A DNA stretch of 64,000 bases from Cohnella fermenti. GTDB lineage: Bacteria > Bacillota > Bacilli > Paenibacillales > Paenibacillaceae. Location: positions 1 through 64,000 of the forward strand of contig NZ_SSOB01000036.1 of the NCBI RefSeq assembly GCF_004801405.1, read 5' to 3'. The translations under genes and the position numbers were made by a program. The stretch's first letter is position 1; the number at the start of each line of letters is the position of its first letter. Under the pieces are notes generated by a model that saw nothing but the letters and a program-made list of their open reading frames with translations, did not search any database and was not told where the DNA came from. This document shows, one piece after another, positions 1 to 8,017 of the stretch.

Positions 1-252
1 TTTGCCAAAGTCCTTCACGGAATTCCCAGTAAAAATCTGGTATTAGCCTTGATTTTCGACTGGGTTTAGTTTGGTGTACCTTTTTTCTACTGCTCCTTGC
101 TTGATGCGCTAATGAAATTTCCAATTCACACGTTTCAAGGACTTGACATCATACCGCTGGACTTTGTGCTTAAATGTCGATATCTGCATTATGATTATGC
201 GGCGGTTCCATCGCCTCCGAAGGCGGCGGCTGACCGTCCGCAGACTTCCTTT

Positions 253-281
253 TTGTTAAAATATGTGTAATTGCTTACATT
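253..281 (+). promoter_or_regulatory. Candidate rightward promoter
   Basis: TTGTTA (253-258) and TACATT (276-281) are separated by 17 bases and would start transcription near 288, giving a leader of about 240 bases for the tail-spike-like gene. Each hexamer matches the sigma-A consensus at only four of six bases, so this is a weak call. The palindrome at 286-300 would cover the start point. Confidence 0.35.
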
Positions 282-307
282 TTAAGATACACTTCGTATC
301 ATGTCAA
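279..307 (-). promoter_or_regulatory. Leftward sigma-A promoter containing the GATAC palindrome
   Basis: Read on the minus strand, TTGACA (307-302) and TAAAAT (284-279) are separated by exactly 17 bases, a near-consensus promoter. The spacer is almost entirely the palindrome at 286-300, the same arrangement as in the gmd promoter. It points out of the window, so the gene it serves is not visible. Confidence 0.6.
286..300. promoter_or_regulatory. Palindromic operator GATAC-N5-GTATC, site 1
   Basis: GATAC-ACTTC-GTATC is a perfect five-base inverted repeat with a five-base centre. The same palindrome with other centres occurs at 30575-30589 and 32939-32953, each time on a promoter of a polysaccharide locus. 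This suggests a dimeric repressor site; the regulator is not identified. Confidence 0.6.
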
Positions 308-525
308 TGAATTTCAACGGGATCGGTTATTTTTCAACTCGCCCGATAGGTCATTATATCCAATCACTCGAATCTATGGCGCATACCATGTAGGAAGAAG
401 GTCTGAGTTGGCATGCGCCATCTGCACGCAGACATGCCTGTGACCTATTGCAACAGTTGATCCCGACCAACCCTATCTTCATTTTATAAAGCAAATCTAT
501 TAAGGATAAAGGAGATGATGGCAAC

Positions 526-3500
526 ATGCCCAACGGCGACATGCAGAAGAGCGTTTACGACAAGAACGATAATGGCGTCGTGGACCAAGCAGCCAAGCTG
601 CAAACCCCCAGGAACATCAATATTACCGGAGGAGTAAGCGGATCGGCTCCCTTCGACGGATCGGCGGACATCACGATTCCGGTGAGCGTGAATTCCGACG
701 TCATGAAGAAGAGCTTCTACGACACCAACTACGACGGCGTTGTCGACGTGGCTGCCAAGCTGCAGACGGCCCGCACGATTACGCTGACCGGAGACGTAAC
801 GGGTTCGGTATCGTTCGACGGCTCGGGCAACGTAACGATGGCGACCTCCCTGACCGGAGCCTCCACCACCACATCCACATCCACATCCACTTCGACTTCA
901 ACTTCCGCCTCTGCTTCCACTTCCGCCGTCGTATCTGCTGCCCTCTCGGACACCCGCGTTGTCGGCAAGCGGAATGAAGCCAGCTTCTCGGGCGCCGAGA
1001 CTTATGCGGGCAAGAGCAGCGTATCCGGCACCAAGAGCGGGGTGACATTCCGGCAGAAGCACATCTTTAACGTCGACAGCACGGAAGTGCAATGGGTCTT
1101 CCAGAATCCAAGCTCGGTGAACAGCGCCGCCGTCGAACTGAAGGTATCGCTTGAAGTTCCGGCCGGTACGGGGAGCGTAACGTTCTATCCTCTAACGGTT
1201 AACTCCTCAAGGACCTTCACCGTCGGATTGAATCAGACCGTATTGACGGATAAGTTCAGCGGAGCGTTCACCAAAGACCAAACCGTGTACCTCCGTATCT
1301 ACGCCAAGAGCAAGTGGCCGCTTAACTGGTTAATGTCCATCAGCGCCGGCGACGGCTGGATCGATGGAGATCTGACGAACCAGACAACCGCCGCCTCCAA
1401 CAGCGCCCAGTATTACAACGGAACGGCCACCGTCAGCGGAGCGGCGACCGAGAGCAACAGTTGGAACAGCCTCTCTCCCCGGGAGGGCAACGGCTACGGC
1501 GCCAGCCTGTGCATAGGCAAGCCTAGTGCCAGCGCCGCAGCCTATCCGATAGTCGCCTTATTCGGAGACTCCATCTCCAAAGGCGTAAGCATGGGAAGCA
1601 GCACCTACGGGCTCTCTTACGGATTCATGCAGATGGCCGTTCAAGCTGCGGGAGGGTCTTGGATCGATCTTGGGGCGAATGGCGAATCGTTGGAATCCGT
1701 CGTCGTGAACAACGGAAGCTCCTTCACGTACGCAAGCGATCGGTTTAGCCTTCTGTCGTATTGCACGCATGCCATGATCGAATACGGAGTCAACGACATT
1801 AACTCGCCCAACAATCAGAGCAGCACGGCAATCTCCTATATTACCGGTCTTTATCAAGCGCTGATCACAGGGATCAAGAAGGCCGGCCTGAAGGCATACT
1901 CCTGTGTTCCCGGCGTCAGCGCATCCTCGACGGACAGCTTCGCTACGGTAGCCAACCAGACGCCTACGGCGGTCAACTTCCGCTTAAGAGCGAACGGCGG
2001 CAATGAAGTATGGAGCGACCTTAATGCGTGGCTGCACGGCTCTTCCCTCAAGACCGTATCCGGAACGGCCATTGCGGCCCCCGTCGGCTTGGACGCCGTG
2101 TTCGACACCGGGGTAACGGTTACAACGAGCAAGGCGAATGGAGATCCCGTATGGAAGCCCGGCTATACGAACGACGGCATACACCCGAATACAGCGGGAC
2201 ATACCGTCATGGCGTCGCTTATTCCAGCATCGTCCTTCGCCATGAGCACAACTAACGGCGACGGCGGTTCGGACAGTTCGGGTAATTCGGGCAGCTCGGG
2301 TAGCTCCGGAAGTTCGGGCGGTTCGGTGGGAACAGGCGACATGCTCAAGAGCACGTACGACTCCAACGGCGACGGTATCGTCGACCAGGCCGCCAAGCTG
2401 CAGAACGCTCGCAACATCACCCTCGCCGGCGATGTGACCGGTTCCGTCTCCTTCGACGGCTCCAGGGACGTCACCATCACCACTTCCTCTCCGAGCTCCG
2501 GCGACATGAAGAAGAACGTCTACGACTCCAATGGCGACGGCATCGTCGACCAGGCCGCCAAGCTGCAGAACGCTCGCAACATCACCCTTGCCGGCGATGT
2601 GACCGGTTCCGTCTCCTTCGACGGCTCCAAGGACGTCACCATCACCACTTCCTCTCCGAGCTCCGGCGACATGAAGAAGAACGTCTACGACTCCAATGGC
2701 GACGGCATCGTCGACCAGGCCGCCAAGCTGCAGAATGCTCGCAACATCACCCTCGCCGGCGACGTGACCGGTTCCGTCTCCTTCGACGGCTCCAAGGATG
2801 TCACCATCACCACCTCCGCCCCGAGCTCCGGCGACATGAAGAAGAACGTCTACGACTCCAACGGCGACGGCATCGTCGACCAGGCCGCCAAGCTGCAGAA
2901 TGCTCGCAACATCACCCTCGCCGGCGACGTGACCGGTTCCGTCTCCTTCGACGGCTCCAAAGACGTCACCATCACCACCTCCGCTCCGAGCTCCGGCGAC
3001 ATGAAGAAGAACGTCTACGACTCCAACGGCGACGGCATCGTCGACCAGGCCGCCAAGCTGCAGAATGCTCGCAACATCACCCTCGCCGGCGACGTGACCG
3101 GTTCCGTCTCCTTCGACGGCTCCAAGGATGTCACCATCACCACCTCCGCCCCGAGCTCCGGCGACATGAAGAAGAACGTCTACGACTCCAACGGCGACGG
3201 CATCGTCGATCAGGCCGCCAAGCTGCAGACGGCGCGCACGATCTCCCTGACGGGAGGGGTGTCGGGCTCGGCTACATTCGACGGCTCGTCGAACGTGACC
3301 ATCTCGACAACGGTTGTCGGAACCGGAACCGGCATTCGCGGCCAGGTAATTCTGAACGCCACAAGCGGCTCCAACGCGACGGCCGCATTCCAAAGTGCAA
3401 TTACGGCGCTTAATGCGCTGGGCGGCGGAACGTTGATCATCCCGGCCGGCGAATACTTCCTGAGGGCGCAGTTGACACTCGATAAAATCATCCTAAAAGG

Positions 3501-4680
3501 CATGGGCGCAGGTGTCAGCGTGATTACCGTCGATACCAACATTGGTGACGGAGTCGCCGCCATCCTGATGAACCCTCCCGGCTCCGGATTTACCACCGGC
3601 ATGGAGGACGTCACACTTCGAGGCGGCACCGGGGCTTGGTCGCTCGGGAAGAAGACCCGCTCTTACAATGGGGTGGAGATGACCGTGCGTTCCTTCCTGA
3701 ACAGGGTCAACATCTCTGACTTCGGGCATGGTCTCGTCATCAACGGCGCGAGTCACTCGTCGATAACCCATTGTTATCTCAGCGGCTCGTATTACAACGT
3801 CTACTTCAAAAATGACCAAGGCGACCATAACTTCATCGACTGCACGCTCGATCATGCATCGTTCGCCGCAATCGCCGTCGCAGCCGATCACTCCGGCCAT
3901 CCCGAGACCTACTTCCTTCGTTGCCATCTCTCCGTCTGCCCCTTCGGCATCTACCAAGAAGCGCCCGCCAAGGGAGTCAACCCGATCGCCTTCCTGATCG
4001 AATGGGTACTGGACAGCGTCCGCTTCGAAGGCATCGGCAATGCGGCCATCTATTCGGAATCATGGAACGCCGACCCCGGACTCGGAGCAGGCGGTTTAAT
4101 CGGCGTCACGATCCGCAACCCCGGCTTCGGCTGGTATGTCGACGCCTCCAACACCTTGTCCGCTTATACGCCCGCCGAAGCTGTCATCGTGGGCCAATGT
4201 CGCGGAACGATCGTCTTCGAACCCGGCCTCAGCACCTTCACCTACTATGGCTCCACCACGCTTCCGGGAATTCGCATTCGGGACAACGCGGCCATATGGG
4301 TCGGCTCCTTCGACAACAAGAACTTCAAGATCGTATCCGGCTTCTACACCTTCAACGGCCAAGCTCGAAGCGACACTGTCTATAAAGGAACTTCCGGCGG
4401 CAGCGTCTTTATCGACCAAGCTCCGATGCGGCTCGTGAACGGCACCAACCAGATGTGGCAGATTACCCTCGTGCTCAAAAATTATGTCAATAGCACTTCG
4501 ACCGCGCAGAGCATTCCGTTCCAGTTTCCTTTGTCCGACATGACTCAAGCGACTCTGCTCCAGAACACGACGGGAATGCCGGCCTCCGCCATCACCCAGA
4601 CGAACTCCGGCAATGCGATTCGGTTGAATCCGAACAGCACAACCGCCTATACCGGAGCGATTATCTTTATCGGCTACTAA
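526..4680 (+). CDS. Tail-spike-like protein: fibre repeats, SGNH hydrolase and beta-helix
   Basis: A 1384-residue protein started by an AAAGGAG site 11-12 bases upstream of ATG 526. Two diverged copies of a 55-residue repeat come first (about residues 4-111), then a Ser/Thr linker (109-137) and an unidentified beta-rich region (150-340). An SGNH hydrolase domain follows, with GDS at 347-349, GVND as block III and D550/H553 in DGIHPNTAGH. After a Gly/Ser linker (577-603), six more 55-residue repeats run to about 933, and a C-terminal pectate-lyase-superfamily-like beta-helix ends the protein. Each repeat carries a DxNxDGxxD calcium-loop-like motif and a phage-fibre-like VTGSVSFDGS strand. No signal peptide is visible. 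The architecture resembles a phage tail spike with depolymerase or deacylase activity, but no phage genes are nearby. A role in trimming or binding polysaccharide is inference. Confidence 0.75.
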   Translation: MPNGDMQKSVYDKNDNGVVDQAAKLQTPRNINITGGVSGSAPFDGSADITIPVSVNSDVMKKSFYDTNYDGVVDVAAKLQTARTITLTGDVTGSVSFDGSGNVTMATSLTGASTTTSTSTSTSTSTSASASTSAVVSAALSDTRVVGKRNEASFSGAETYAGKSSVSGTKSGVTFRQKHIFNVDSTEVQWVFQNPSSVNSAAVELKVSLEVPAGTGSVTFYPLTVNSSRTFTVGLNQTVLTDKFSGAFTKDQTVYLRIYAKSKWPLNWLMSISAGDGWIDGDLTNQTTAASNSAQYYNGTATVSGAATESNSWNSLSPREGNGYGASLCIGKPSASAAAYPIVALFGDSISKGVSMGSSTYGLSYGFMQMAVQAAGGSWIDLGANGESLESVVVNNGSSFTYASDRFSLLSYCTHAMIEYGVNDINSPNNQSSTAISYITGLYQALITGIKKAGLKAYSCVPGVSASSTDSFATVANQTPTAVNFRLRANGGNEVWSDLNAWLHGSSLKTVSGTAIAAPVGLDAVFDTGVTVTTSKANGDPVWKPGYTNDGIHPNTAGHTVMASLIPASSFAMSTTNGDGGSDSSGNSGSSGSSGSSGGSVGTGDMLKSTYDSNGDGIVDQAAKLQNARNITLAGDVTGSVSFDGSRDVTITTSSPSSGDMKKNVYDSNGDGIVDQAAKLQNARNITLAGDVTGSVSFDGSKDVTITTSSPSSGDMKKNVYDSNGDGIVDQAAKLQNARNITLAGDVTGSVSFDGSKDVTITTSAPSSGDMKKNVYDSNGDGIVDQAAKLQNARNITLAGDVTGSVSFDGSKDVTITTSAPSSGDMKKNVYDSNGDGIVDQAAKLQNARNITLAGDVTGSVSFDGSKDVTITTSAPSSGDMKKNVYDSNGDGIVDQAAKLQTARTISLTGGVSGSATFDGSSNVTISTTVVGTGTGIRGQVILNATSGSNATAAFQSAITALNALGGGTLIIPAGEYFLRAQLTLDKIILKGMGAGVSVITVDTNIGDGVAAILMNPPGSGFTTGMEDVTLRGGTGAWSLGKKTRSYNGVEMTVRSFLNRVNISDFGHGLVINGASHSSITHCYLSGSYYNVYFKNDQGDHNFIDCTLDHASFAAIAVAADHSGHPETYFLRCHLSVCPFGIYQEAPAKGVNPIAFLIEWVLDSVRFEGIGNAAIYSESWNADPGLGAGGLIGVTIRNPGFGWYVDASNTLSAYTPAEAVIVGQCRGTIVFEPGLSTFTYYGSTTLPGIRIRDNAAIWVGSFDNKNFKIVSGFYTFNGQARSDTVYKGTSGGSVFIDQAPMRLVNGTNQMWQITLVLKNYVNSTSTAQSIPFQFPLSDMTQATLLQNTTGMPASAITQTNSGNAIRLNPNSTTAYTGAIIFIGY
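2335..3324 (+). repeat. Six tandem 165-bp coding repeats
   Basis: In-frame units begin at 2335, 2500, 2665, 2830, 2995 and 3160, each 165 bases (55 codons). The first five are nearly identical at the nucleotide level, including synonymous positions. The sixth diverges in its second half. Two older copies lie at about 535-860. The pattern indicates recent amplification or homogenisation. Confidence 0.9.
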
Positions 4681-4727
4681 CTCACGCATGGGCTTCCTCC
4701 CGGACCGCCGTATGGCGACCTTGCACG

Positions 4728-4773
4728 AAGAACCGTCAGGAATGATCGCTAATCGTCCTGACGGTTCTTTTTT
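4728..4773 (+). terminator. Rho-independent terminator of the tail-spike-like gene
   Basis: A perfect 14-base stem (4728-4741 with 4756-4769) closes a 14-base loop and is followed by a run of T, 48 bases past the stop codon at 4680. Confidence 0.9.
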
Positions 4774-4850
4774 GGGTTCGGAGGATGTCCAATCGTCTCT
4801 TCGGAGCGTCGTTGTGCGGGTTCCCGGCACATTGTTCCTAGACACGGGTC

Positions 4851-5085
4851 AACTGGAGCGGCGATTGGCGCGCGGAGGAACCGAGATGAGTCGCCATTAC
4901 TCAAGTGCAGGCATTCGAGCAGGCATGGTGGGTGCAGATGAGTAACCACGGGCCAACTGGAGCGGCGATTCGCGCGCGGAGGAACCGAGATGAGTCGCCA
5001 TTACTCAAGTGCGGGCATTCGAGCAGGCATGGTGGGTGCGGATGAGTAACCACGGGTCAACTGGAACGGCGATTCGCGCGCGGAG
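4851..5085 (+). repeat. 104-bp tandem repeat with 52-bp sub-period, locus 1
   Basis: Two full copies and a partial third recur with a 104-base period (AACTGG at 4851, 4955 and 5059). Inside the unit the word GATGAGT occurs every 52 bases (4885, 4937, 4989, 5041), so the repeat is a dimer of two diverged 52-bp units. A related array lies at 39826-40124. Each copy has a ribosome-site-like GGAGGAACCGAG before an ATG (4886, 4990) opening a 19-codon frame, which is broken at the second locus. Confidence 0.85.
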
Positions 5086-5089
5086 GGAT

Positions 5090-5196
5090 CTTCTTCACTC
5101 TCCCCATCCCCCTTACTTCCTCACACTTCCTCACTTCCTCGCTCTTCCTCACTAATTCACACTCTTCCCCTCTTCCTCGCTCTTCCCCACTCTCCC
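5090..5196 (+). repeat. Polypyrimidine low-complexity tract
   Basis: About 105 bases of almost pure C/T with irregular CTTCCTC and CTCTTCC words. No open frame or promoter is apparent. It lies between the 104-bp repeats and the hairpin array. Confidence 0.7.
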
Positions 5197-5251
5197 GAGA
5201 TCGCCCTCCGCCGCGCTATCCGCCTCCCAGCCCGAGGACTTTTGCGATTTT

Positions 5252-5422
5252 ATGTGGTTTTTCACATTCGTCGGCTTGGATTGGGGGGCAATCGCGGCGT
5301 TTTATGTGGTTTTTAGCATACATCCAGCACCTCGGGCTGGATTTTCCTCTATGAATGTGATTTTTCGCATAAAATCGGGCAAAGTGTCCGTTAGCGGGCT
5401 GCTCGAATGTGAAATTTCATAT
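5252..5422 (+). repeat. 52-bp-phased four-hairpin array, locus 1
   Basis: Four 16-base inverted repeats of the form ATGYGA-TTTT-TCRCAT begin at 5252, 5304, 5355 and 5407 (steps of 52, 51 and 52 bases). The 35-36 base intervals match the corresponding intervals at 47277-47445 and 57939-58108, so the whole element of about 170 bases is the repeated unit. Interval 2 carries a further small stem, CCAGC (5324-5328) with GCTGG (5336-5340). Confidence 0.85.
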
Positions 5423-5472
5423 GAAATCCAGCGGCCATCGGCAGCGGCGGGTTCGGCGGGGCCGACGAGGTT

Positions 5473-5562
5473 GACGGGTTTGACGAGAGTGACGGGTTTG
5501 ACGGGTTTGACGGGTTTGACGGGTTTGACGGGTTTGACGGGTTCGACGGGTTCGACGGGTTC
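5473..5562 (+). repeat. Ten 9-bp tandem repeats with G-quadruplex potential
   Basis: The unit GACGGGTTT/C repeats ten times with a 9-base period; the second unit is degenerate. GGG every nine bases on the plus strand fits a G3-N6 quadruplex pattern. It lies about 110 bases beyond the last gene of the EPS operon, where no ordinary hairpin terminator was found. Confidence 0.85.
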
Positions 5563-5670
5563 GCCAGCATCGACGAGACGGGTTCGTTGAGTTCGTTGGG
5601 TTGGTTTGGTTAGTTTGGTTCGACGGGTCCACCAGCTTTATCGCCACTCTCCATCCCGCTTGCCGGTCCG

Positions 5671-6813
5671 TCACTCTGCAACCAATCCGACGGAGGTCCG
5701 CGCCTCCTGCTCCTTTAACCCCATCGCGGAGTGCACGAGTTGCATCATCTTATGGCGGAATTGCTGCTCGCCGAATTGCTCCGCGTGGCGCCGAATCGCA
5801 GCGGGGTTCCAGGTTCTTGTCCGTGCTTCCTCGAGAGCCATGATGAGGTCGGGCACGTTCTGCCGGTCGAAGAAGAGGCCGTTGACGGCGGGATTGATCG
5901 TATCGAGGGCGCCTCCTCCCCGGAACGCGATGACGGGGCGGCCGCAGGCGTTAACCTCAAGCGGCGTGATGCCGAAGTCCTCGATGCCGGGGAACAGGAA
6001 CGCGAGGCAATGCTGCATATACCGCTCGATCTCCTGGTCCGGCAAGCGCCCCACAAAGTGAACCGTTGGCCCCGCCAGCGATTCCAAGCGTGACCGGTCG
6101 GGCCCGTCTCCGATCACGATAAGTTTTTTCCTCGCTCGTGTGCAGGCTTCGACGGCAAGATCGATTCGCTTGTAGGAGACAAGCCGGGAGACGACAAGGA
6201 AGTAATCCTCCGGCGGCTTGTCCGAGAGCTTGAACCGGTTCACGTTGACCGGCGGGAAGATCAGCTCGGAGCTCAGGCCGTAATACTCCGCGATCCGGCG
6301 CTGGACGATGGAGGAGATGGCGACGAGCCGATGAACCTTGCGCGAGTTGCTCCTGTCCCAGAGCCGCAGCGGACGCATGAGCAACCGGGCGATCGCTCTC
6401 TGCGCGAACGTCACCTCGTTCGACTCCATGTACGTGGCGAAGTCCCAGGCGAATCTCATCGGCGTGTAGCAGTAGCAGATATGGCGGGTAGCTCCGCTTA
6501 CGCGAACTCCCTTCGCGAAGGCGCTGCTCGAGCTGATGACCAGATCGTAGCCTTGAAGCTTCATGCTCGCAACCGCGAACGGGTAGAGCCAGAAAAATTG
6601 CTTGGAGCGCTTCAGAATGCCGGGAATTCTCTGCATCCAGGACGCCCGGATGTCCGCCTTCTCCAGCTCCGGCCATAACCGGTCCCGGTCAAGGATCGTC
6701 GTGTAAATCGGAGCGTCGGGGAACATCTGATGGAGCAGGCCGACGACGCGCTCCGCGCCTCCCATCTGGTTCAGGTAATCGTGCACGATAGCTATTCTAT
6801 AAGGGCTTCTCAT
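5671..6813 (-). CDS. GT4 glycosyltransferase, WbaZ-like
   Basis: A 380-residue GT-B fold enzyme expected to add a sugar from a nucleotide donor to a lipid-linked EPS intermediate on the cytoplasmic face. The N-terminus has the acceptor-side motif HDYLNQMGGAERV. The middle has CYCYTPMRFAWD, typical of WbaZ-like mannosyltransferases, and the donor domain has VSRLVSYKR and the E-x7-E signature EDFGITPLE near residue 280. AAGGAAGGG precedes the ATG. It overlaps the upstream GT4 by 17 bases and is the last gene of the EPS operon. Donor assignment (mannose or GDP-sugar) is inference. Confidence 0.85.
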   Translation of the reverse strand: MRSPYRIAIVHDYLNQMGGAERVVGLLHQMFPDAPIYTTILDRDRLWPELEKADIRASWMQRIPGILKRSKQFFWLYPFAVASMKLQGYDLVISSSSAFAKGVRVSGATRHICYCYTPMRFAWDFATYMESNEVTFAQRAIARLLMRPLRLWDRSNSRKVHRLVAISSIVQRRIAEYYGLSSELIFPPVNVNRFKLSDKPPEDYFLVVSRLVSYKRIDLAVEACTRARKKLIVIGDGPDRSRLESLAGPTVHFVGRLPDQEIERYMQHCLAFLFPGIEDFGITPLEVNACGRPVIAFRGGGALDTINPAVNGLFFDRQNVPDLIMALEEARTRTWNPAAIRRHAEQFGEQQFRHKMMQLVHSAMGLKEQEARTSVGLVAE

Positions 6814-8017
6814 AGGTATTCCCTTCCTTTAGTCTGGTCCCCGCGGCCGGGGTCGGATAAGAGAGAACCTTGCGATAGATGTCTTCGATCTTCTGCGCGG
6901 CGCCGGCAATCGTGAACTGCCTGGCGACCCGAGCCGTAGCCGCGTCGCCGATGCTTAGCCGGAGCTGTTCATCGGTCAGCAGCCGTTCGGTCTGCGCGGC
7001 AAGCGCTTCGATGTCTCCCGTCTCGTAGAGCAGACCGCTTCGACCCGGCTCGATGATCTCGGGAACGCCGCCTCCGTTCGTCGCGACGACGGGAATCGCC
7101 TGGGACATCGCTTCGATGATGACGCGGCCGAAGGGCTCATTCTTCGAGCACAGCCAGAGCGCTTCCGCCGCACAGCAGAGCTCCATCACATCGTCGCGGA
7201 ATCCGGTGAAGCGGACCCGTTCCGACAAGCCGGCGTTCTTGACCAGATCGCGCAAGGAATTCAGATATGCACGGTTCTCCTCCCGGAACTTCGCTTCTCC
7301 GATGATCCATAGATAGACGTCCTGCCCCTTCTCCAGCAGCTTCTTGAGCGCGAGGATGGCATCGGCCTGCCGCTTCCATGGGGCGATCTGGCCGATCATG
7401 ACGATCAGCTTGGCGCTTGCCGGAGTGTCCCATTCTTCCCGCAGCCTCACGCGGATGGCTGCCTTCTCGTCCGGCCGGAATGTTCGGAGCTCGACTCCGT
7501 TGTGCACCAGCTCCAGCTTCCTGCTCAAGGCCGGCGTGTCGAATCCGTCCATCACCGCGCGCGAGATGCAGAGAATCGAGCGCGCCGCGAAGCGCGCGAG
7601 CAGCTTCATTCCCCGACCGATCCATCCTCCCGGGGGAATGTCCTGCGAGTGCCAGACGACGGGAGTGCGATGCCGCCACGCGAACATGGCCGCCATCATG
7701 CCCGCGCGAAGGGAATTCGCATGAATCAGGTCGATTCCTCTGTGGCGAACGGACTGCGAGAATCGAAAGCCGGCCGCCAGCATGCCGAAGCTGTCCTTGA
7801 CCAGTCGTAGCGGATTCCGGGACAGCCGCGCTTCATAGCCCGGGAGAGTAACGGTTGGAAGTCCCGACTTGCGCGCGCGCTCGGCCAGATCGCCTTCCGG
7901 TGCGAAGACGACCGGGCAAGCGTTCGGCAGGTTGCTCGCGATCGAGAGCAGGTTGATCTCCGCTCCGCTGACCGTGCTCGTATGATTATAGAAGGCTACT
8001 CTTAAATCCGCTCTCAT
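6797..8017 (-). CDS. GT4 glycosyltransferase
   Basis: A 406-residue GT-B enzyme. The N-terminal Rossmann half begins RVAFYNHTSTVSGAEINLL. The C-terminal donor half has MIGQIAPWKRQ and the E-x7-E signature EPFGRVIIE. The start at 8017 is chosen because GGAAGGAG lies 10 bases upstream and the family motif starts immediately; the longer open frame upstream is junk-like. It overlaps the preceding GT4 by 32 bases, implying translational coupling. Substrate unknown. Confidence 0.85.
   Translation of the reverse strand: MRADLRVAFYNHTSTVSGAEINLLSIASNLPNACPVVFAPEGDLAERARKSGLPTVTLPGYEARLSRNPLRLVKDSFGMLAAGFRFSQSVRHRGIDLIHANSLRAGMMAAMFAWRHRTPVVWHSQDIPPGGWIGRGMKLLARFAARSILCISRAVMDGFDTPALSRKLELVHNGVELRTFRPDEKAAIRVRLREEWDTPASAKLIVMIGQIAPWKRQADAILALKKLLEKGQDVYLWIIGEAKFREENRAYLNSLRDLVKNAGLSERVRFTGFRDDVMELCCAAEALWLCSKNEPFGRVIIEAMSQAIPVVATNGGGVPEIIEPGRSGLLYETGDIEALAAQTERLLTDEQLRLSIGDAATARVARQFTIAGAAQKIEDIYRKVLSYPTPAAGTRLKEGNTYEKPL

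Larger units (their letters stand above)
1..525. other. Left-edge intergenic region
   Basis: No convincing coding sequence is present before the gene at 526. The region holds a palindromic operator-like site with promoter elements on both strands (253-307) and a strong Shine-Dalgarno sequence just before 526. Bases 1-250 show nothing further that I recognise; any gene served by the leftward promoter lies outside the window. Confidence 0.5.

Noticed and set aside
354..542. 62-codon minus-strand frame upstream of the first gene
   Set aside because: No ribosome site or recognisable motif, and it overlaps the start of the well-supported gene.
1984..3393. 469-codon open frame antisense to the tail-spike-like gene
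   Set aside because: It mirrors the in-frame 165-bp repeats of the real gene and has no family resemblance or start signals.
526..4680. Prophage call based on the tail-spike-like protein
   Set aside because: No other phage structural, lysis, integrase or packaging gene lies in the window; the left side cannot be judged.
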